Assembly (NCBI RefSeq): GCF_007483665.1
Contig: NZ_ML660183.1
Coordinates: 357,393 to 421,392 of the forward strand
Source of the DNA: Catellatospora sichuanensis
GTDB taxonomy: Bacteria; Actinomycetota; Actinomycetes; Mycobacteriales; Micromonosporaceae
DNA length: 64,000 nucleotides
Direction: 5' to 3'
Below the pieces are notes generated by a model. It saw only the letters and a program-made list of their open reading frames with translations, had not been told where the DNA came from and ran no database searches. This document shows, piece by piece, positions 40,885 through 51,282 of the stretch. Position numbers and translations under genes: made by a program. Numbering within the stretch: the first letter of the stretch is position 1; each line of letters begins with the position of its first letter.

Positions 40885-42309
40885 ATGGTCACCACCTCCC
40901 TGCGTACGCCCTCGTGGCACTTCCGGACCACGGCGGCGCTGGCCGCTCTCGCCCTGTGCGGCACCGTGGCGGCCGCCGCGCCCGCCGCCGCCGCGCCCGG
41001 CGACGTCGTCGTCTCCGCGGACTTCTCCTCCGGGACGCTGCCCGCCGGGTGGCGGGCCGTCGACGGCACCTGGACCGTGCAGAGCGGCCGTCTCGTCGGC
41101 ACCTCGACCAGCTCGTCCGCCAACAACAAGATCACCTTCGGCGGTAACCTGACCCACTTCCGGCTGGAGGCGACCGTCCGGTTCGAGTCGGTCACGGCGA
41201 GCACCCGCTGGGCCGCGCTCGGCCTGGACGTGCCCGCCGACGGTGCGACGCCGTGGTGGATCGCGACGATGCGCAGCGGCACCACCGCGAGCAACGGCGT
41301 CGAGTTCGCACAGCGCACCACGGGCAACGCGTGGAACGTCACGAACACCGCCGCCGCGCCGTACGCGGCCGGGATCGGCCGGGACGTGCGCATCGCCGCG
41401 GAGGTGCACGGCAGCCAGGCCCGCTGGCTGTTCGACGGGCTGGAGGTGCTGCGCACCACCAGCCTGCAGCGCTCGACCGGCGGCGGGCAGGCGCTGTTCG
41501 TCAACGGCGCCACGGTGTCCTTCGACGACGTACGCGTGACGGAGCTGGCCCCGTCCAACGGTCATCTGCGCGCGCCGGGCAGCCCGGTCGCGGTCATCGC
41601 GCACCGTGGCGCGTCCTCGGCCGCGCCGGAGAACACCCTGGTGGCACAGGAGATCGCCCGCCGCGCGGGCGCGGACTGGATCGAGAACGACGTGCAGCCG
41701 TCGTCCGACGGGGTGCCGTTCATCCTGCACGACAGCACCGTCGACCGGACCACCAACGGGACCGGATCCGTCCGCAGCCTGACGTCAGCGCAGCTCAAGG
41801 CGCTGGACGCCGGTTCCTGGTTCGCGCCCCACTACGCGGGTGCACGCCTGCCGACCCTGGCGGAGCAGCTGGCCGATCTGCGTACGCGCGGCGGCAGCCT
41901 GCTGCTGGAGATCAAGGGCGCGCACACCCGCGACCAGGTCGCGAAGATCGTGCAGGTGATCCGCGAGCAGCAGATGACGACCCGGGTGTTCATCCAGAGC
42001 TTCGACGTGGCCTCGCTGCAGTACAGCTACGAGCTGGCCCCGGAGCTGCCCATCGGCCTGCTGCGCAGCACCCTGGACGCCGACCCGGTGGCGCTGGCCG
42101 GGCAGTTGCACCTGACCGCGTACAACCCGGCGGGGTCGGCCCTGCTGACCCGGCCCGCGCTGGTCGGCGACCTGCACCGGGCGGGCGTCGCGGTGATGGC
42201 GTGGACGATCGACAGCGCTGCGCAGTGGCGCTCGCTGGACCAGCTCGGCGTGGACGGGATCATCACCAACCGCCCGGCGGAGCTGGCCGGTTGGATCACG
42301 GCGGGCTGA
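40885..42309 (+). CDS. Secreted glycerophosphodiester phosphodiesterase with N-terminal lectin-like domain
   Basis: 474 residues from ATG 40885. Signal peptide about 1-37 (AAAAPAAAAPG). Residues about 42-222 form a concanavalin/LamG-like beta-sandwich (DFSSGTLPAGWRAVDGTWTVQSGRLVG). Residues about 234-474 form the GDPD TIM barrel: VIAHRGASSAAPEN with catalytic His240, ENDVQPSSDGVPFILHD with Glu267, Asp269 and His282, then the general-acid region SLLLEIKG. It hydrolyses glycerophosphodiesters (deacylated phospholipids or teichoic-acid-type polymers) outside the cell; the lectin-like domain may target a surface glycan. A strong bidirectional terminator follows. Confidence 0.93.
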   Translation: MVTTSLRTPSWHFRTTAALAALALCGTVAAAAPAAAAPGDVVVSADFSSGTLPAGWRAVDGTWTVQSGRLVGTSTSSSANNKITFGGNLTHFRLEATVRFESVTASTRWAALGLDVPADGATPWWIATMRSGTTASNGVEFAQRTTGNAWNVTNTAAAPYAAGIGRDVRIAAEVHGSQARWLFDGLEVLRTTSLQRSTGGGQALFVNGATVSFDDVRVTELAPSNGHLRAPGSPVAVIAHRGASSAAPENTLVAQEIARRAGADWIENDVQPSSDGVPFILHDSTVDRTTNGTGSVRSLTSAQLKALDAGSWFAPHYAGARLPTLAEQLADLRTRGGSLLLEIKGAHTRDQVAKIVQVIREQQMTTRVFIQSFDVASLQYSYELAPELPIGLLRSTLDADPVALAGQLHLTAYNPAGSALLTRPALVGDLHRAGVAVMAWTIDSAAQWRSLDQLGVDGIITNRPAELAGWITAG

Positions 42310-42314
42310 CCCGG

Positions 42315-42344
42315 CGGGGTTCCCTCCGTCCGGAGGGAACCCCG
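42315..42344. terminator. Bidirectional terminator
   Basis: A perfect 13-bp stem CGGGGTTCCCTCC-GTCC-GGAGGGAACCCCG between the convergent glycerophosphodiesterase and GAF-protein genes, starting 5 bp after one stop and ending 1 bp before the other. Confidence 0.85.
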
Positions 42345-42345
42345 T

Positions 42346-43701
42346 TCAGCGGTCGGTGCGCAGGAACGTCAGCGACTTCAGGTGGTCGATCAGGGCTTCC
42401 ATCTCGGCGAGCTTGTATCCCGCCTCCTCCCGCAACTCGATGTCCATGGAGTGGTCGACCACGGAGCGCAACGAGTAGCTGATCCGCGACATCCGGTTGA
42501 GGAAACGCTCCCGCAGGCCCTCGGCGAAGGCCAGGTGCTGATCGGTGAGCTCACCGTCGTCGAGGTCGGCCGCACCGGCGAGTTCGAGCGCCAGACTCGC
42601 CTGGCCCGCGAAGACCGAGGCCATCTCGACGTCGACCGCGTCGAAGGGCCCCTCGGCGGGCTTCTTCGACAGCAGCATCGCGCCGAGCACGGTCTCCTGC
42701 CCGGTCATCGGTGCGATCAGGATCTGCCCGGGATGAGCCGCACCGAGGCAGTCCTTCAGCCGCGGATCGACGCCCGGTTCGACGACCAGCACCCGCCGCT
42801 CGGCCATCACCAGGGCGCACACGGACAGCAGCGCCTCGGGGGCGTCGACGAGCAGCTTCAGCGTGCCCATGGCCTGCACGGACGTCACATTGAGACAGTC
42901 GGACGAGAGCAACACCACGCATGCCCCGTCGGCCCGGTCTGCCCGCTCCGCCTGGCTCATGAGCTCGGCCATCAGCGCGTCCGGCCCCACCCCGCCGAGC
43001 ACCCGCTCGGTGATCATGACCATGGCCTCCTGCCAGGCGTGACGGCGGAAGGCCTCGGTGAACATGCTCGCGTTGTTGATGGCAGCCGCGGCGACCTGGG
43101 CGAAGTCGATGATCAGGTCCTCGTCGGCGGCGCTGAACTCGGCCGCCCCCTGCTTCTCCGTCAGGTAGAAGTTGCCCAGCAGCCGGGCGCCCGACAGGAC
43201 CGGCACCCCGAGGAACGACGTCATCGGCGGGTGGTGCTCCGGGAAACCGACCGAACTCGGGTGCCGGGAGATGTCGGCCACCCGGACCGCCCGCGGCTCT
43301 GCCAGCAGCAGCCCGAGCAGGCCGCGCCCCTCGGGCGTGTGTGCCATGCGATCAGCGGTCGCGGCGTCCATGCCGTCGAACACGAACTCGGTGATGTGAC
43401 CGTCCTCGACCACGCCGAGCGCGGCGTAGCGGGCCCGCACCAGGTGCCGGGCGGTCACCACGAGCCGTTGCAGCACCTGGGTCAGGTCCACCCCGCGGGC
43501 CATCTCCAGATTCGCCCGCAGCAGCGCGCGAATGCGCTCGTCGCCGGTACCGAGGGCGCGGGCGCGCTCGATCAGGCGTTGCAGGGCCAGGTCGAGCTCC
43601 AGCCTGCCGGTATGCGTGTAACGCACCGCGGAGCCGAGGCTGCCCGCCTCCAGATCTCTACATCCCGTCAACTTCGCCGCGAACGGCTCACCACCGGCCA
43701 T
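42346..43701 (-). CDS. Two-GAF sensor protein lacking a kinase domain (DevS-like)
   Basis: 451 residues, RBS AGGAGG. GAF-1 is about 70-215 and GAF-2 about 240-375. GAF-1 is very close to DevS/DosS GAF-A: ARYAALGVVEDGHITEFVFDG and SRHPSSVGFPEHHPPMTSFLGVPV, including the HHPPM segment (His156/157) that resembles the haem-ligand region of DevS. After GAF-2 only about 75 residues remain (LTDQHLAFAEGLRERFLNRMSRISYSLRSVVDHSMDIELREEAGYKLAEME), a helical pair in the place of a HisKA_3 domain but without its R-D-L-H-D phospho-acceptor, and no ATPase domain. It is probably a receiver of a gas or redox signal that acts through a partner. Confidence 0.88.
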   Translation of the reverse strand: MAGGEPFAAKLTGCRDLEAGSLGSAVRYTHTGRLELDLALQRLIERARALGTGDERIRALLRANLEMARGVDLTQVLQRLVVTARHLVRARYAALGVVEDGHITEFVFDGMDAATADRMAHTPEGRGLLGLLLAEPRAVRVADISRHPSSVGFPEHHPPMTSFLGVPVLSGARLLGNFYLTEKQGAAEFSAADEDLIIDFAQVAAAAINNASMFTEAFRRHAWQEAMVMITERVLGGVGPDALMAELMSQAERADRADGACVVLLSSDCLNVTSVQAMGTLKLLVDAPEALLSVCALVMAERRVLVVEPGVDPRLKDCLGAAHPGQILIAPMTGQETVLGAMLLSKKPAEGPFDAVDVEMASVFAGQASLALELAGAADLDDGELTDQHLAFAEGLRERFLNRMSRISYSLRSVVDHSMDIELREEAGYKLAEMEALIDHLKSLTFLRTDR

Positions 43702-43838
43702 ACTTCACAGCCTCCTGTCGGAGGGCATATCCAGAAGCCTTGGCGGAGACCTTCTAGGAAGCATATTCCCAGTTCAAGGCATTGCGTCGAGCCGGAAGTG
43801 CCGACTTCGCCGCCGACGCGGGCCCGGCCCGGCCGCGA

Positions 43839-45446
43839 TCATCGGCGAGCCGTGCCGCCGGCCGCCTCGCGCAGGGCCGTTCGGGCGGCGGTGTAGTCGG
43901 TGAGGACCGCGGTCGCCGGGGCCTCGACCAGTTGCCTGACCACGCCCTGCACCGAGTTGCGCAGCCGCCTGGTGGCGCGGCGGCGGCGGGAGCGGGCGGC
44001 CAGCCGGACCACCGGGCGCACCAGCACCGCGATGAGGAACCCGGCCAGCAGGCCGCCGGCCAGCAGCGCCGTCGGCATCGGCAGCCAGCCGTCCACGGTG
44101 GGCGTGCGCAGCGGCGGCAGCGCCAGCGCCTGCATGCCCACTCGTACGCCGAGCCACAGCAGGCCGACCAGGGCCACCGCGGTGACGAGCCACTGCAGCA
44201 GCCCCACCGCCCACCACCACCAGCGTTTGCGGGCGACGCCGAGGTCGGTCTGCGCGACGGCACGGTCGAGCGCGTCGGGCAGTTCGTCGCGATGCGAGCG
44301 CACCGCCGCGAGCATGGCGTCCTGCCAGGGTGCGGGCAGCGGCGCGCCCGCCCGGTCGGCGGCTTCGCGCAGCGCCTTGGTGACCGCGGCCGTCGCGGCG
44401 GGCGACGCCGGGGCCAGGGACGTGGCGGCGGGAACGGCGGCCCGGTGGTCGCCCAGGTGCAGCCGTTCGAGGGGGTCGGGGCGGGTCCGGCGGATCCAGC
44501 GCAGCAGCGGCCAGCCGGTCATCTTGCGGGCCCTGTGCACGTACGCGCCCTCGACCGCGGCGGCCACCGTCGGCACCGCAGCGGCCTGCGACAGCGCCGC
44601 GGTGAGCGCCTTGCTCGCCTCCGCGTCCAGGGCTGCCTTGGGCGGTTCGGCCGCGACGGCCGGCGCCAGCGCGGCGGTGACCCCGTCGAGGTCGGCGGCC
44701 AGCCGCCGCACCGCGGCCTGACGGGCGACGACCGCCTGCCGGATCGCGTCGACCAGGGGATCCAGCCCGGGCGGGCCGACCGTGGAGGTGGTCAGCACGG
44801 GCAGCCCGTCAAGGCCGTCGGCGGCCAGCAGGCGGCGCAGGTCCGTGGTGCAGTCGGCCAGGTCTGGGCCGGACAGCAGGTCGACGGCGTTGAGCGCGAC
44901 CACGGTGATGTCGCGGTGGCGGTGGAACTGGGCGAGGTAGCCGGCGTGCACGATCTTGTCGGCGTACTTCTGCGGGTGCAGCACCCAGACGATGAGGTCC
45001 ACCACGGACAGCAGCCGGTCGGCCTCGGCCCGGTGCGCCGCCTGCACCGAGTCGTAGTCGGGCAGGTCGAGCAGTACGAGCCCGGACAGGTCGGGCCCGG
45101 TCCCGCCGTCGCGGGTGTAGCGGCGCTGCACGCCGAGCCAGTCCAGCAGCGGTTCGGCGCTGTCGGGGCCCCATACGCACGCGTGCGCCTCGCCGGTGGT
45201 GGGGCGGCGTACGCCGGTCTGCGACAGCGGCACCCCGGCCAGCGCGTTGAAGATGCTGGACTTGCCAGTGCCGGTCGCACCGGCCAGCGCCACCACGGTG
45301 TGCAGCTGCGACAGGGCCAGCCGCTCGCCGGCCCGCCCGATCAGCGCACGGGCCGGGGCGAGGTCGCGTTCGGGCAGCCTGTCGGCGGTGGCGGCGGTGA
45401 ACCGTTCGAGCGCCGCCATGCGCTCGACGACCGTCGGCGCGCTCAC
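43839..45446 (-). CDS. Dynamin-like/Era-like GTPase with C-terminal membrane helices (second of pair)
   Basis: 535 residues. GTG 45446 overlaps the upstream stop (GTGA). The G domain has P-loop GATGTGKS (56-63), switch-region RRPTTGEAHACVWG, G3 DLPDYDS (127-133) and G4-like NAVD (186-189). A helical middle is followed by two close membrane helices (about 430-450 and 465-490) after the aromatic KRWWWWAVGLLQW, then an Arg-rich tail. It forms a tight pair with the preceding GTPase, like the DynA/DynB bacterial dynamins of Streptomyces that assist sporulation septation. Membrane remodelling at the septum is inferred. Confidence 0.85.
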   Translation of the reverse strand: MSAPTVVERMAALERFTAATADRLPERDLAPARALIGRAGERLALSQLHTVVALAGATGTGKSSIFNALAGVPLSQTGVRRPTTGEAHACVWGPDSAEPLLDWLGVQRRYTRDGGTGPDLSGLVLLDLPDYDSVQAAHRAEADRLLSVVDLIVWVLHPQKYADKIVHAGYLAQFHRHRDITVVALNAVDLLSGPDLADCTTDLRRLLAADGLDGLPVLTTSTVGPPGLDPLVDAIRQAVVARQAAVRRLAADLDGVTAALAPAVAAEPPKAALDAEASKALTAALSQAAAVPTVAAAVEGAYVHRARKMTGWPLLRWIRRTRPDPLERLHLGDHRAAVPAATSLAPASPAATAAVTKALREAADRAGAPLPAPWQDAMLAAVRSHRDELPDALDRAVAQTDLGVARKRWWWWAVGLLQWLVTAVALVGLLWLGVRVGMQALALPPLRTPTVDGWLPMPTALLAGGLLAGFLIAVLVRPVVRLAARSRRRRATRRLRNSVQGVVRQLVEAPATAVLTDYTAARTALREAAGGTARR

Positions 45447-47167
45447 CCGGCGGCCCCGTCGCGGGAGATCGGGTCGGCGCGGCGGGCGGCGTCGACGGAC
45501 GCCGCGGCGGCGCGCAGCCGTGCACCGTCCTCGGCGGACACTCCGGTGCCGTCGAGCACGGCGTGGAAGCGGGCCGCCTCCTGCTGGAGCAGGCCGTCCA
45601 CCTTGGTCAGGAAGTCCTGCCGGGCCCGTTCGGCCAGGCGGCGTACGGCGTCGTCGCCGAAGATGGCTTCGAGCACCTTCTGCGCGGCGACGGTGGTGCC
45701 CGCCCCGACGGCGATCTCCGCGCCGGTCGGGATGAACGCCGTGGCCGCGAACACGATGATCATCAAGCACAGCCCGAGCGCGTTGACGGCGTACGCGCTG
45801 AACTTCGCGGCGAACAGCTTGCCGCCGGACTCGTCACGGACCAGGTCCAGCACGCCGCGCTGCCAGTCGCGGACCACCCGGTCGGCGCGGGCGTCGATGT
45901 CGGGCCCGACCCGGGCCAGGCCCGGGTTGGCGGCGAGCAGCTCACCACCGGCGGGATGGGCGCGCCAGGCGGCGGCCGCGTGTTCGGCGGCGTCGGCGGC
46001 CGCGCCGTGCACGAAGACGACCAGCTGCGACTCGATCGCGGTGATCAGCTGGTCGGTGGGGCGGGGCCGGCCGGTGACCGCGCTGACGAACTGGTCCCGC
46101 CACCGCCCGACCTTGGCCTGCAGGCCGCGCATGAACTCGCCGGTGCCGACGAGCTCCTGCCAGCGGGCGAGCACCTCGCCGCGGAACATGGTCCCGTCAC
46201 GGATGCCCTGGTCGACGTTGGCGGCGGCCTCGCGGTAGGCGCTGTCGACGGACGTGCCGAGGGTGGTGACGGCCTCCGCCTGGGCGTCGGCCTCGGCGGC
46301 GAGCCGGGCGGTGGCGGGCGACAGCGCCGCGACGGCTCCGTCCACCGTCTGCCGCACCACGGCCGCGCGGGCCGCGGCGGAACGGGCGAGTTCGTCCAGC
46401 CATTCGCGCAGCGGCGCGACGGCCTGTTCGGACAGCAGCCCGTGCTGGTCGAGGCGCTGCTCACCGATGACGAACATGGTCACCCCGCCGAGCCCGTGCT
46501 CCTCCAGCATCTCGGTCAGGTGCGGTCTCACCTCGGCTTCGGCACCCGGCGGCACCCGGTTCAGAATGATCGACACGGCGGTGCCCCGGTCGCGGGCGGC
46601 GTGCAGCAGCTCCCACGGGACGGCATCGGCGTAGCGGACCGCGGTGGTGACGAACAGCCACAGATCCGCGGCGGCCAGCAGCTGCTCGGCCAGCGCGCGG
46701 TTGTCCTCCTCGACGGAGTCGATGTCGGGCGAGTCGAGCAGCGCGACCCCAGGGCTGAGCACCGCGACCGGCGTGACCAGCAGGCCGATGCCGTCACCGC
46801 CGGCGGTGCCGGTGCGGCCCAGCCGCGGCAGCAGGTTGGCCTCGCTGAACCAGGCGGCGTCGGACGGGTGGCAGACCAGGACCGGCGCGCGGGTGGTGGG
46901 CCGACGCGCGCCCGCGACGCTGACCGGAGCGCGCACAATGCTGTTGACCAGAGTGGACTTGCCGGCGCCGGTGGAGCCGCCCGCGACGGCCAGCAGCGGC
47001 GCGTCCAGCCGCGCCAGCCGCGGGATGAGGTAGTCGTCGAGCTGCCCGGCGGTCGCCTTGGCCAGGCTGGTGGCGGCCGCCGCGCCCGGCAGGGTCAGCG
47101 GGTAGCGCACCCCGGTGAGCGCGTCGCGCAGCCGTGCCAGTGCCCCGCCCAGCCCCGCATCCGTCAT
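45443..47167 (-). CDS. Dynamin-like GTPase with C-terminal membrane helices (first of pair)
   Basis: 574 residues from ATG 47167 (GTG 47176 is an alternative). P-loop GSTGAGKST (64-72), switch RRPTTRAPVLVCHP, G3 DSPDIDS and G4-like ILNRVPP. A long helical stalk (about 250-450) precedes a hydrophobic hairpin (about 478-515, NALGLCLMIIVFAATAFIPTGAEIAVGAGTTVAAQKVLEAIFG). Length and layout match bacterial dynamin-family proteins. Co-transcribed and translationally coupled with the second GTPase; the two probably form a heteromeric complex at the cell membrane. The RBS is GGTGG, moderate. Confidence 0.88.
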   Translation of the reverse strand: MTDAGLGGALARLRDALTGVRYPLTLPGAAAATSLAKATAGQLDDYLIPRLARLDAPLLAVAGGSTGAGKSTLVNSIVRAPVSVAGARRPTTRAPVLVCHPSDAAWFSEANLLPRLGRTGTAGGDGIGLLVTPVAVLSPGVALLDSPDIDSVEEDNRALAEQLLAAADLWLFVTTAVRYADAVPWELLHAARDRGTAVSIILNRVPPGAEAEVRPHLTEMLEEHGLGGVTMFVIGEQRLDQHGLLSEQAVAPLREWLDELARSAAARAAVVRQTVDGAVAALSPATARLAAEADAQAEAVTTLGTSVDSAYREAAANVDQGIRDGTMFRGEVLARWQELVGTGEFMRGLQAKVGRWRDQFVSAVTGRPRPTDQLITAIESQLVVFVHGAAADAAEHAAAAWRAHPAGGELLAANPGLARVGPDIDARADRVVRDWQRGVLDLVRDESGGKLFAAKFSAYAVNALGLCLMIIVFAATAFIPTGAEIAVGAGTTVAAQKVLEAIFGDDAVRRLAERARQDFLTKVDGLLQQEAARFHAVLDGTGVSAEDGARLRAAAASVDAARRADPISRDGAAG

Positions 47168-47195
47168 GGCCACCACATAACCAGCATGGCGGAAA

Positions 47196-48341
47196 CTATG
47201 CCCCCCGGCGTCCGGCTGCCGGAAACACGATCAGTTCCGGCGGTGCGGTCGCGGCGGCCAGGCAGGCTCCGTAGCCGTCGGCGCGGGCGACGATCCGTCC
47301 GGACACGACCCGCACCGCGGCCTCGGTGGCGTCACTGACGGCGTCCACACCGGCTGCCGCCGCCAGCTCGCCGCTCTCGTCGTACACGATGTGCAGGCGC
47401 GGCCAGGCCGAGCGCGGGAACGCCGCGGTCAGGCAGCGGCGGAACTCGGCGAGCATCAACCGGGCCAGCGGCATCAGCTCGCCGGGTGTGCCACTGACGA
47501 GCACTGCGGTGACCTGCGCGCCGGGCGGCGCGGCCCGCACCGCCTCCTCGACCGCGGCCAGCCGGTGCAGGCCCAGCACCGCCACCACGCCGTCGGCGCC
47601 GAGGTCCACCGGCTCGCCGTGCAGCGCGTCGGGGCGGGTGGCGTCCTCGTCGGCGAAGGCGGGCGGCCATGGCTCGTCGGCGGGACGCGGCGGCGGGACG
47701 TGCGCGGCGTACACGGGCTGCCAGCTGTCGCTCAGGTCGAGCTCGCCGAGGTGCTCGCAGGTGGCGACGATGTGGAACGGCTCGACGAAGCCGGGTGAGG
47801 TCTGTGCCAGCACGGTCGCGCCCTGCAGCGTGGTCAGCGCGGCCTCGGCCACCCGCACCCGCCGCCCGGCAGGTCCGGTGTCCCGGCCGGGGTGGGCGGC
47901 CGCCAGCCCCTCCAGGGCCAGCCCGAGCATGATCGCCTGCAGTTTGAGCAGCTGGGCGAAGGGCCGCCGGACCCGGTCGTCGTCGAGCACCTCGGGCACC
48001 AGGTCCAGGACAGGCGGTGTCGGACCGGGCAGGCGGGTCGCGGGCGGCAGCCGGGTCACGGTCGCCCGGGCGTACGCCCCCAGCGCCTCCCGCGGCGTGC
48101 CGCCCGGCGCGGGCGGCGGCGGCACCTCGGCGCGCTCGGCGTCGTCGGCCAGCACGGCGAAGTAGAGGGCCCGCTTGCCGGGGAAGTTGGAGTAGACCGC
48201 GCCGCGGGTGAGCCCGGCGCGCTCGGCGATGCCGTCGACGGTGGCCTCGCGGTAGCCGCGCGCGGCGAATTCGGCGCGGGCCGCCGACAGCACGCCGGCG
48301 CGGTTGCGCTGCTGCGCCTGGGCCCTGGTGAGGCGGCTCAT
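47196..48341 (-). CDS. TetR-family regulator with C-terminal thioredoxin-like domain
   Basis: 381 residues from ATG 48341 with GGGGAG upstream, about twice the usual TetR length. HTH at about 8-58 ([48 protein letters not shown]). A helical ligand domain runs to about 215. The last 150 residues read as a redoxin-like fold: a strand-helix start ([21 protein letters not shown]), [46 protein letters not shown], which matches the peroxiredoxin/TlpA order of elements, but it has no CxxC or peroxidatic Cys. It is divergent from the ClpX paralogue, which is a plausible target. Confidence 0.8.
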   Translation of the reverse strand: MSRLTRAQAQQRNRAGVLSAARAEFAARGYREATVDGIAERAGLTRGAVYSNFPGKRALYFAVLADDAERAEVPPPPAPGGTPREALGAYARATVTRLPPATRLPGPTPPVLDLVPEVLDDDRVRRPFAQLLKLQAIMLGLALEGLAAAHPGRDTGPAGRRVRVAEAALTTLQGATVLAQTSPGFVEPFHIVATCEHLGELDLSDSWQPVYAAHVPPPRPADEPWPPAFADEDATRPDALHGEPVDLGADGVVAVLGLHRLAAVEEAVRAAPPGAQVTAVLVSGTPGELMPLARLMLAEFRRCLTAAFPRSAWPRLHIVYDESGELAAAAGVDAVSDATEAAVRVVSGRIVARADGYGACLAAATAPPELIVFPAAGRRGA

Positions 48342-48444
48342 CCCTGCTCCCCGTGTCCGTCCGGTAAGCAAGATAACGCGGCACTCGGATGTTGTCATCA
48401 TCTGCCGGTATCATCTGAAGGTCGTCGACCCCCGAGGAGCGCCC

Positions 48445-49716
<1,272 letters not shown>

Positions 49717-49726
49717 CCGGCAAGCC

Positions 49727-50647
49727 TCAGCCGAGCAGGTCGATGATCGTGGCGTCGGTACGCGAGACCCTGCCGTAGACCGCCCACAACAGGGCCAGGT
49801 CCTGCCAGGGCAGGCCGACGGGGGCGTACACGGTCGGCCGGTCGGTGCCGTCGCGGGCGGGCAGGTCGCCGCGCAGCACGTCACCGAGCGTGCCCGCGGC
49901 CACCCCGGCCTCGAGCCCGACGTTGCCCAGCGCACCCCCGGCGGCCGCCGCCATCCGGTCGTCGACCACCACCCGGCTCGCCAGCAGCAGGTCCGCGGGC
50001 AGCTCGACCTTGCCCGGCTCGTCCGCGCCCAGCGTGGTCAGGTGCTGGCGGGGACGCACCTCGTCGGCCCGCAGCAGCGGACGGCGCGACCAGGTCGCCA
50101 ACACGACCACGTCGGCGGCCCGAGCCACCGCCGACGCGCTCTCCAGCGGCAGCGCCGCCACGTCCGCGGCACGCGCCGGATCCAGATCGGCGGCCACCAC
50201 CTCCCGCCAGGTGCGCAGCCGCCGCAGCCCGGCGGCGACGACGCGGGCCTGCGCGCCCGCGCCGACGAAGCCGAGCGTGCCGGCGTCCGGGTCGGCCAGC
50301 AGGTGCGTGCCCAGCGCCGCGGCCAGCCCGGTGCGCCAGGAGGTGACGCTCGCCGAGTCGGCCAGCGCCAGCAGCTCGCCCGAGGCCAGGTCGTGCAGGC
50401 AGACCACGCCGCGCAGGGCGGGCGAGGCGTCCGGGAACTTCGCGTTGACCTTCACCGTGTACGCGGGCACGCCCGGCAGCAGCCCCGGCATGAGGCAGGT
50501 CGCGGTCCCCGGGCCGGGCAGCTCGGTGCGCACCCGCAGCGGCGGCTGCGCCGGGGCGGGGGCGCGGAACCCCTCGGCGAGCAGCTCCAGCACCTCGTCC
50601 ACGTCGACCGCACCATCGACATCGGATCGGGTCAGCAACACGGTCAC
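49727..50647 (-). CDS. Ornithine cyclodeaminase/mu-crystallin family protein
   Basis: 306 residues from GTG 50647 (TAGCGT 7 bp upstream, leaderless-like). N-terminal substrate domain with the family motifs PGLLPGVPAYTVKVNAKFPDAS (the Lys of the active site) and VVCLHDLASGELLALADSASVTSWRTGLAAALGTHLLADPDA. The NAD-binding fold is LGFVGAGAQARVVAAGLRRLR, and TLGADEPGKVELPADLL follows. These proteins are deaminating cyclases or imine/ketimine reductases for amino acids. Substrate unclear, with no biosynthetic neighbours. It converges with the ClpX gene over a 10-bp gap. Confidence 0.9.
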   Translation of the reverse strand: MTVLLTRSDVDGAVDVDEVLELLAEGFRAPAPAQPPLRVRTELPGPGTATCLMPGLLPGVPAYTVKVNAKFPDASPALRGVVCLHDLASGELLALADSASVTSWRTGLAAALGTHLLADPDAGTLGFVGAGAQARVVAAGLRRLRTWREVVAADLDPARAADVAALPLESASAVARAADVVVLATWSRRPLLRADEVRPRQHLTTLGADEPGKVELPADLLLASRVVVDDRMAAAAGGALGNVGLEAGVAAGTLGDVLRGDLPARDGTDRPTVYAPVGLPWQDLALLWAVYGRVSRTDATIIDLLG

Positions 50648-50676
50648 GTCTGGAACGCTACTTCCCGTGACAGCCG

Positions 50677-51207
50677 TCAGGAGGGCTGGGCGCGCCAGGC
50701 CTGGTAGCGCTGCCAGGCCTGCAGTCCGTCGGGCACCCAGTCCCACTCGCCGAGCCGCGCGGTGATCTCGTCCTCGGTGAGGAAGGCGTGCCAGGCGACC
50801 TCCTCGACCTGCGGGTCCACCGGGCCGTCGCAGCGGACCTCGTACAGCGCCGAGAACCAGGAGTGCTCGGGCGTCTCGTAGAGGAAGGTGAACAGCGGTT
50901 GCGGCGCGGGCAGGCCGGACACGCCGAGTTCCTCCTCGGCCTCGCGCAGCGCCGCATCGTGGTAGGTCTCCCCCGCGCCGACCACCCCGCCGACGAACAT
51001 GTCGTAGCAGGAGGGGAAGACCAGCTTCTGCGCGGTGCGCCGGTGCACGAACAGCCGGCCGTCGCCGGTGCGGGCCAGCACGAACACGCAGCGGTGGGTG
51101 AGCCGCCGGGCGTACGCCTCGGCCCGCGTCGCCTGCCCCACCACCCGGTCCTGCCCGTCGACGATGTCCAGCAACTCCCCCGCCGACCGCGGCTCCTGCT
51201 CACCCAT
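50677..51207 (-). CDS. Nudix hydrolase (isopentenyl-diphosphate-isomerase-like subgroup)
   Basis: 176 residues from ATG 51207 (GTG 51222 is possible). A full Nudix box spans GGVVGAGETYHDAALREAEEELG, G-x5-E-x7-RE-U-x-EE-x-G, coordinating Mg2+. The opening DIVDGQDRVVGQATRAEAYARRLTHRCVFVLARTGDGRLFVHRRTAQKLVFPSCYDMFVGG is typical of the YfcD-like Nudix proteins related to IPP isomerase. The phosphorylated substrate is unknown. About 30 bp separate it from the ornithine-cyclodeaminase-like gene, so the two may be co-transcribed. Confidence 0.92.
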   Translation of the reverse strand: MGEQEPRSAGELLDIVDGQDRVVGQATRAEAYARRLTHRCVFVLARTGDGRLFVHRRTAQKLVFPSCYDMFVGGVVGAGETYHDAALREAEEELGVSGLPAPQPLFTFLYETPEHSWFSALYEVRCDGPVDPQVEEVAWHAFLTEDEITARLGEWDWVPDGLQAWQRYQAWRAQPS

Positions 51208-51282
51208 GCCGCCATTCAACACGGCCCCCGTTGATCATGATCATGGAGGGCGGTCCGGCGCGGCAGGGGCGAGAATGAGGGC

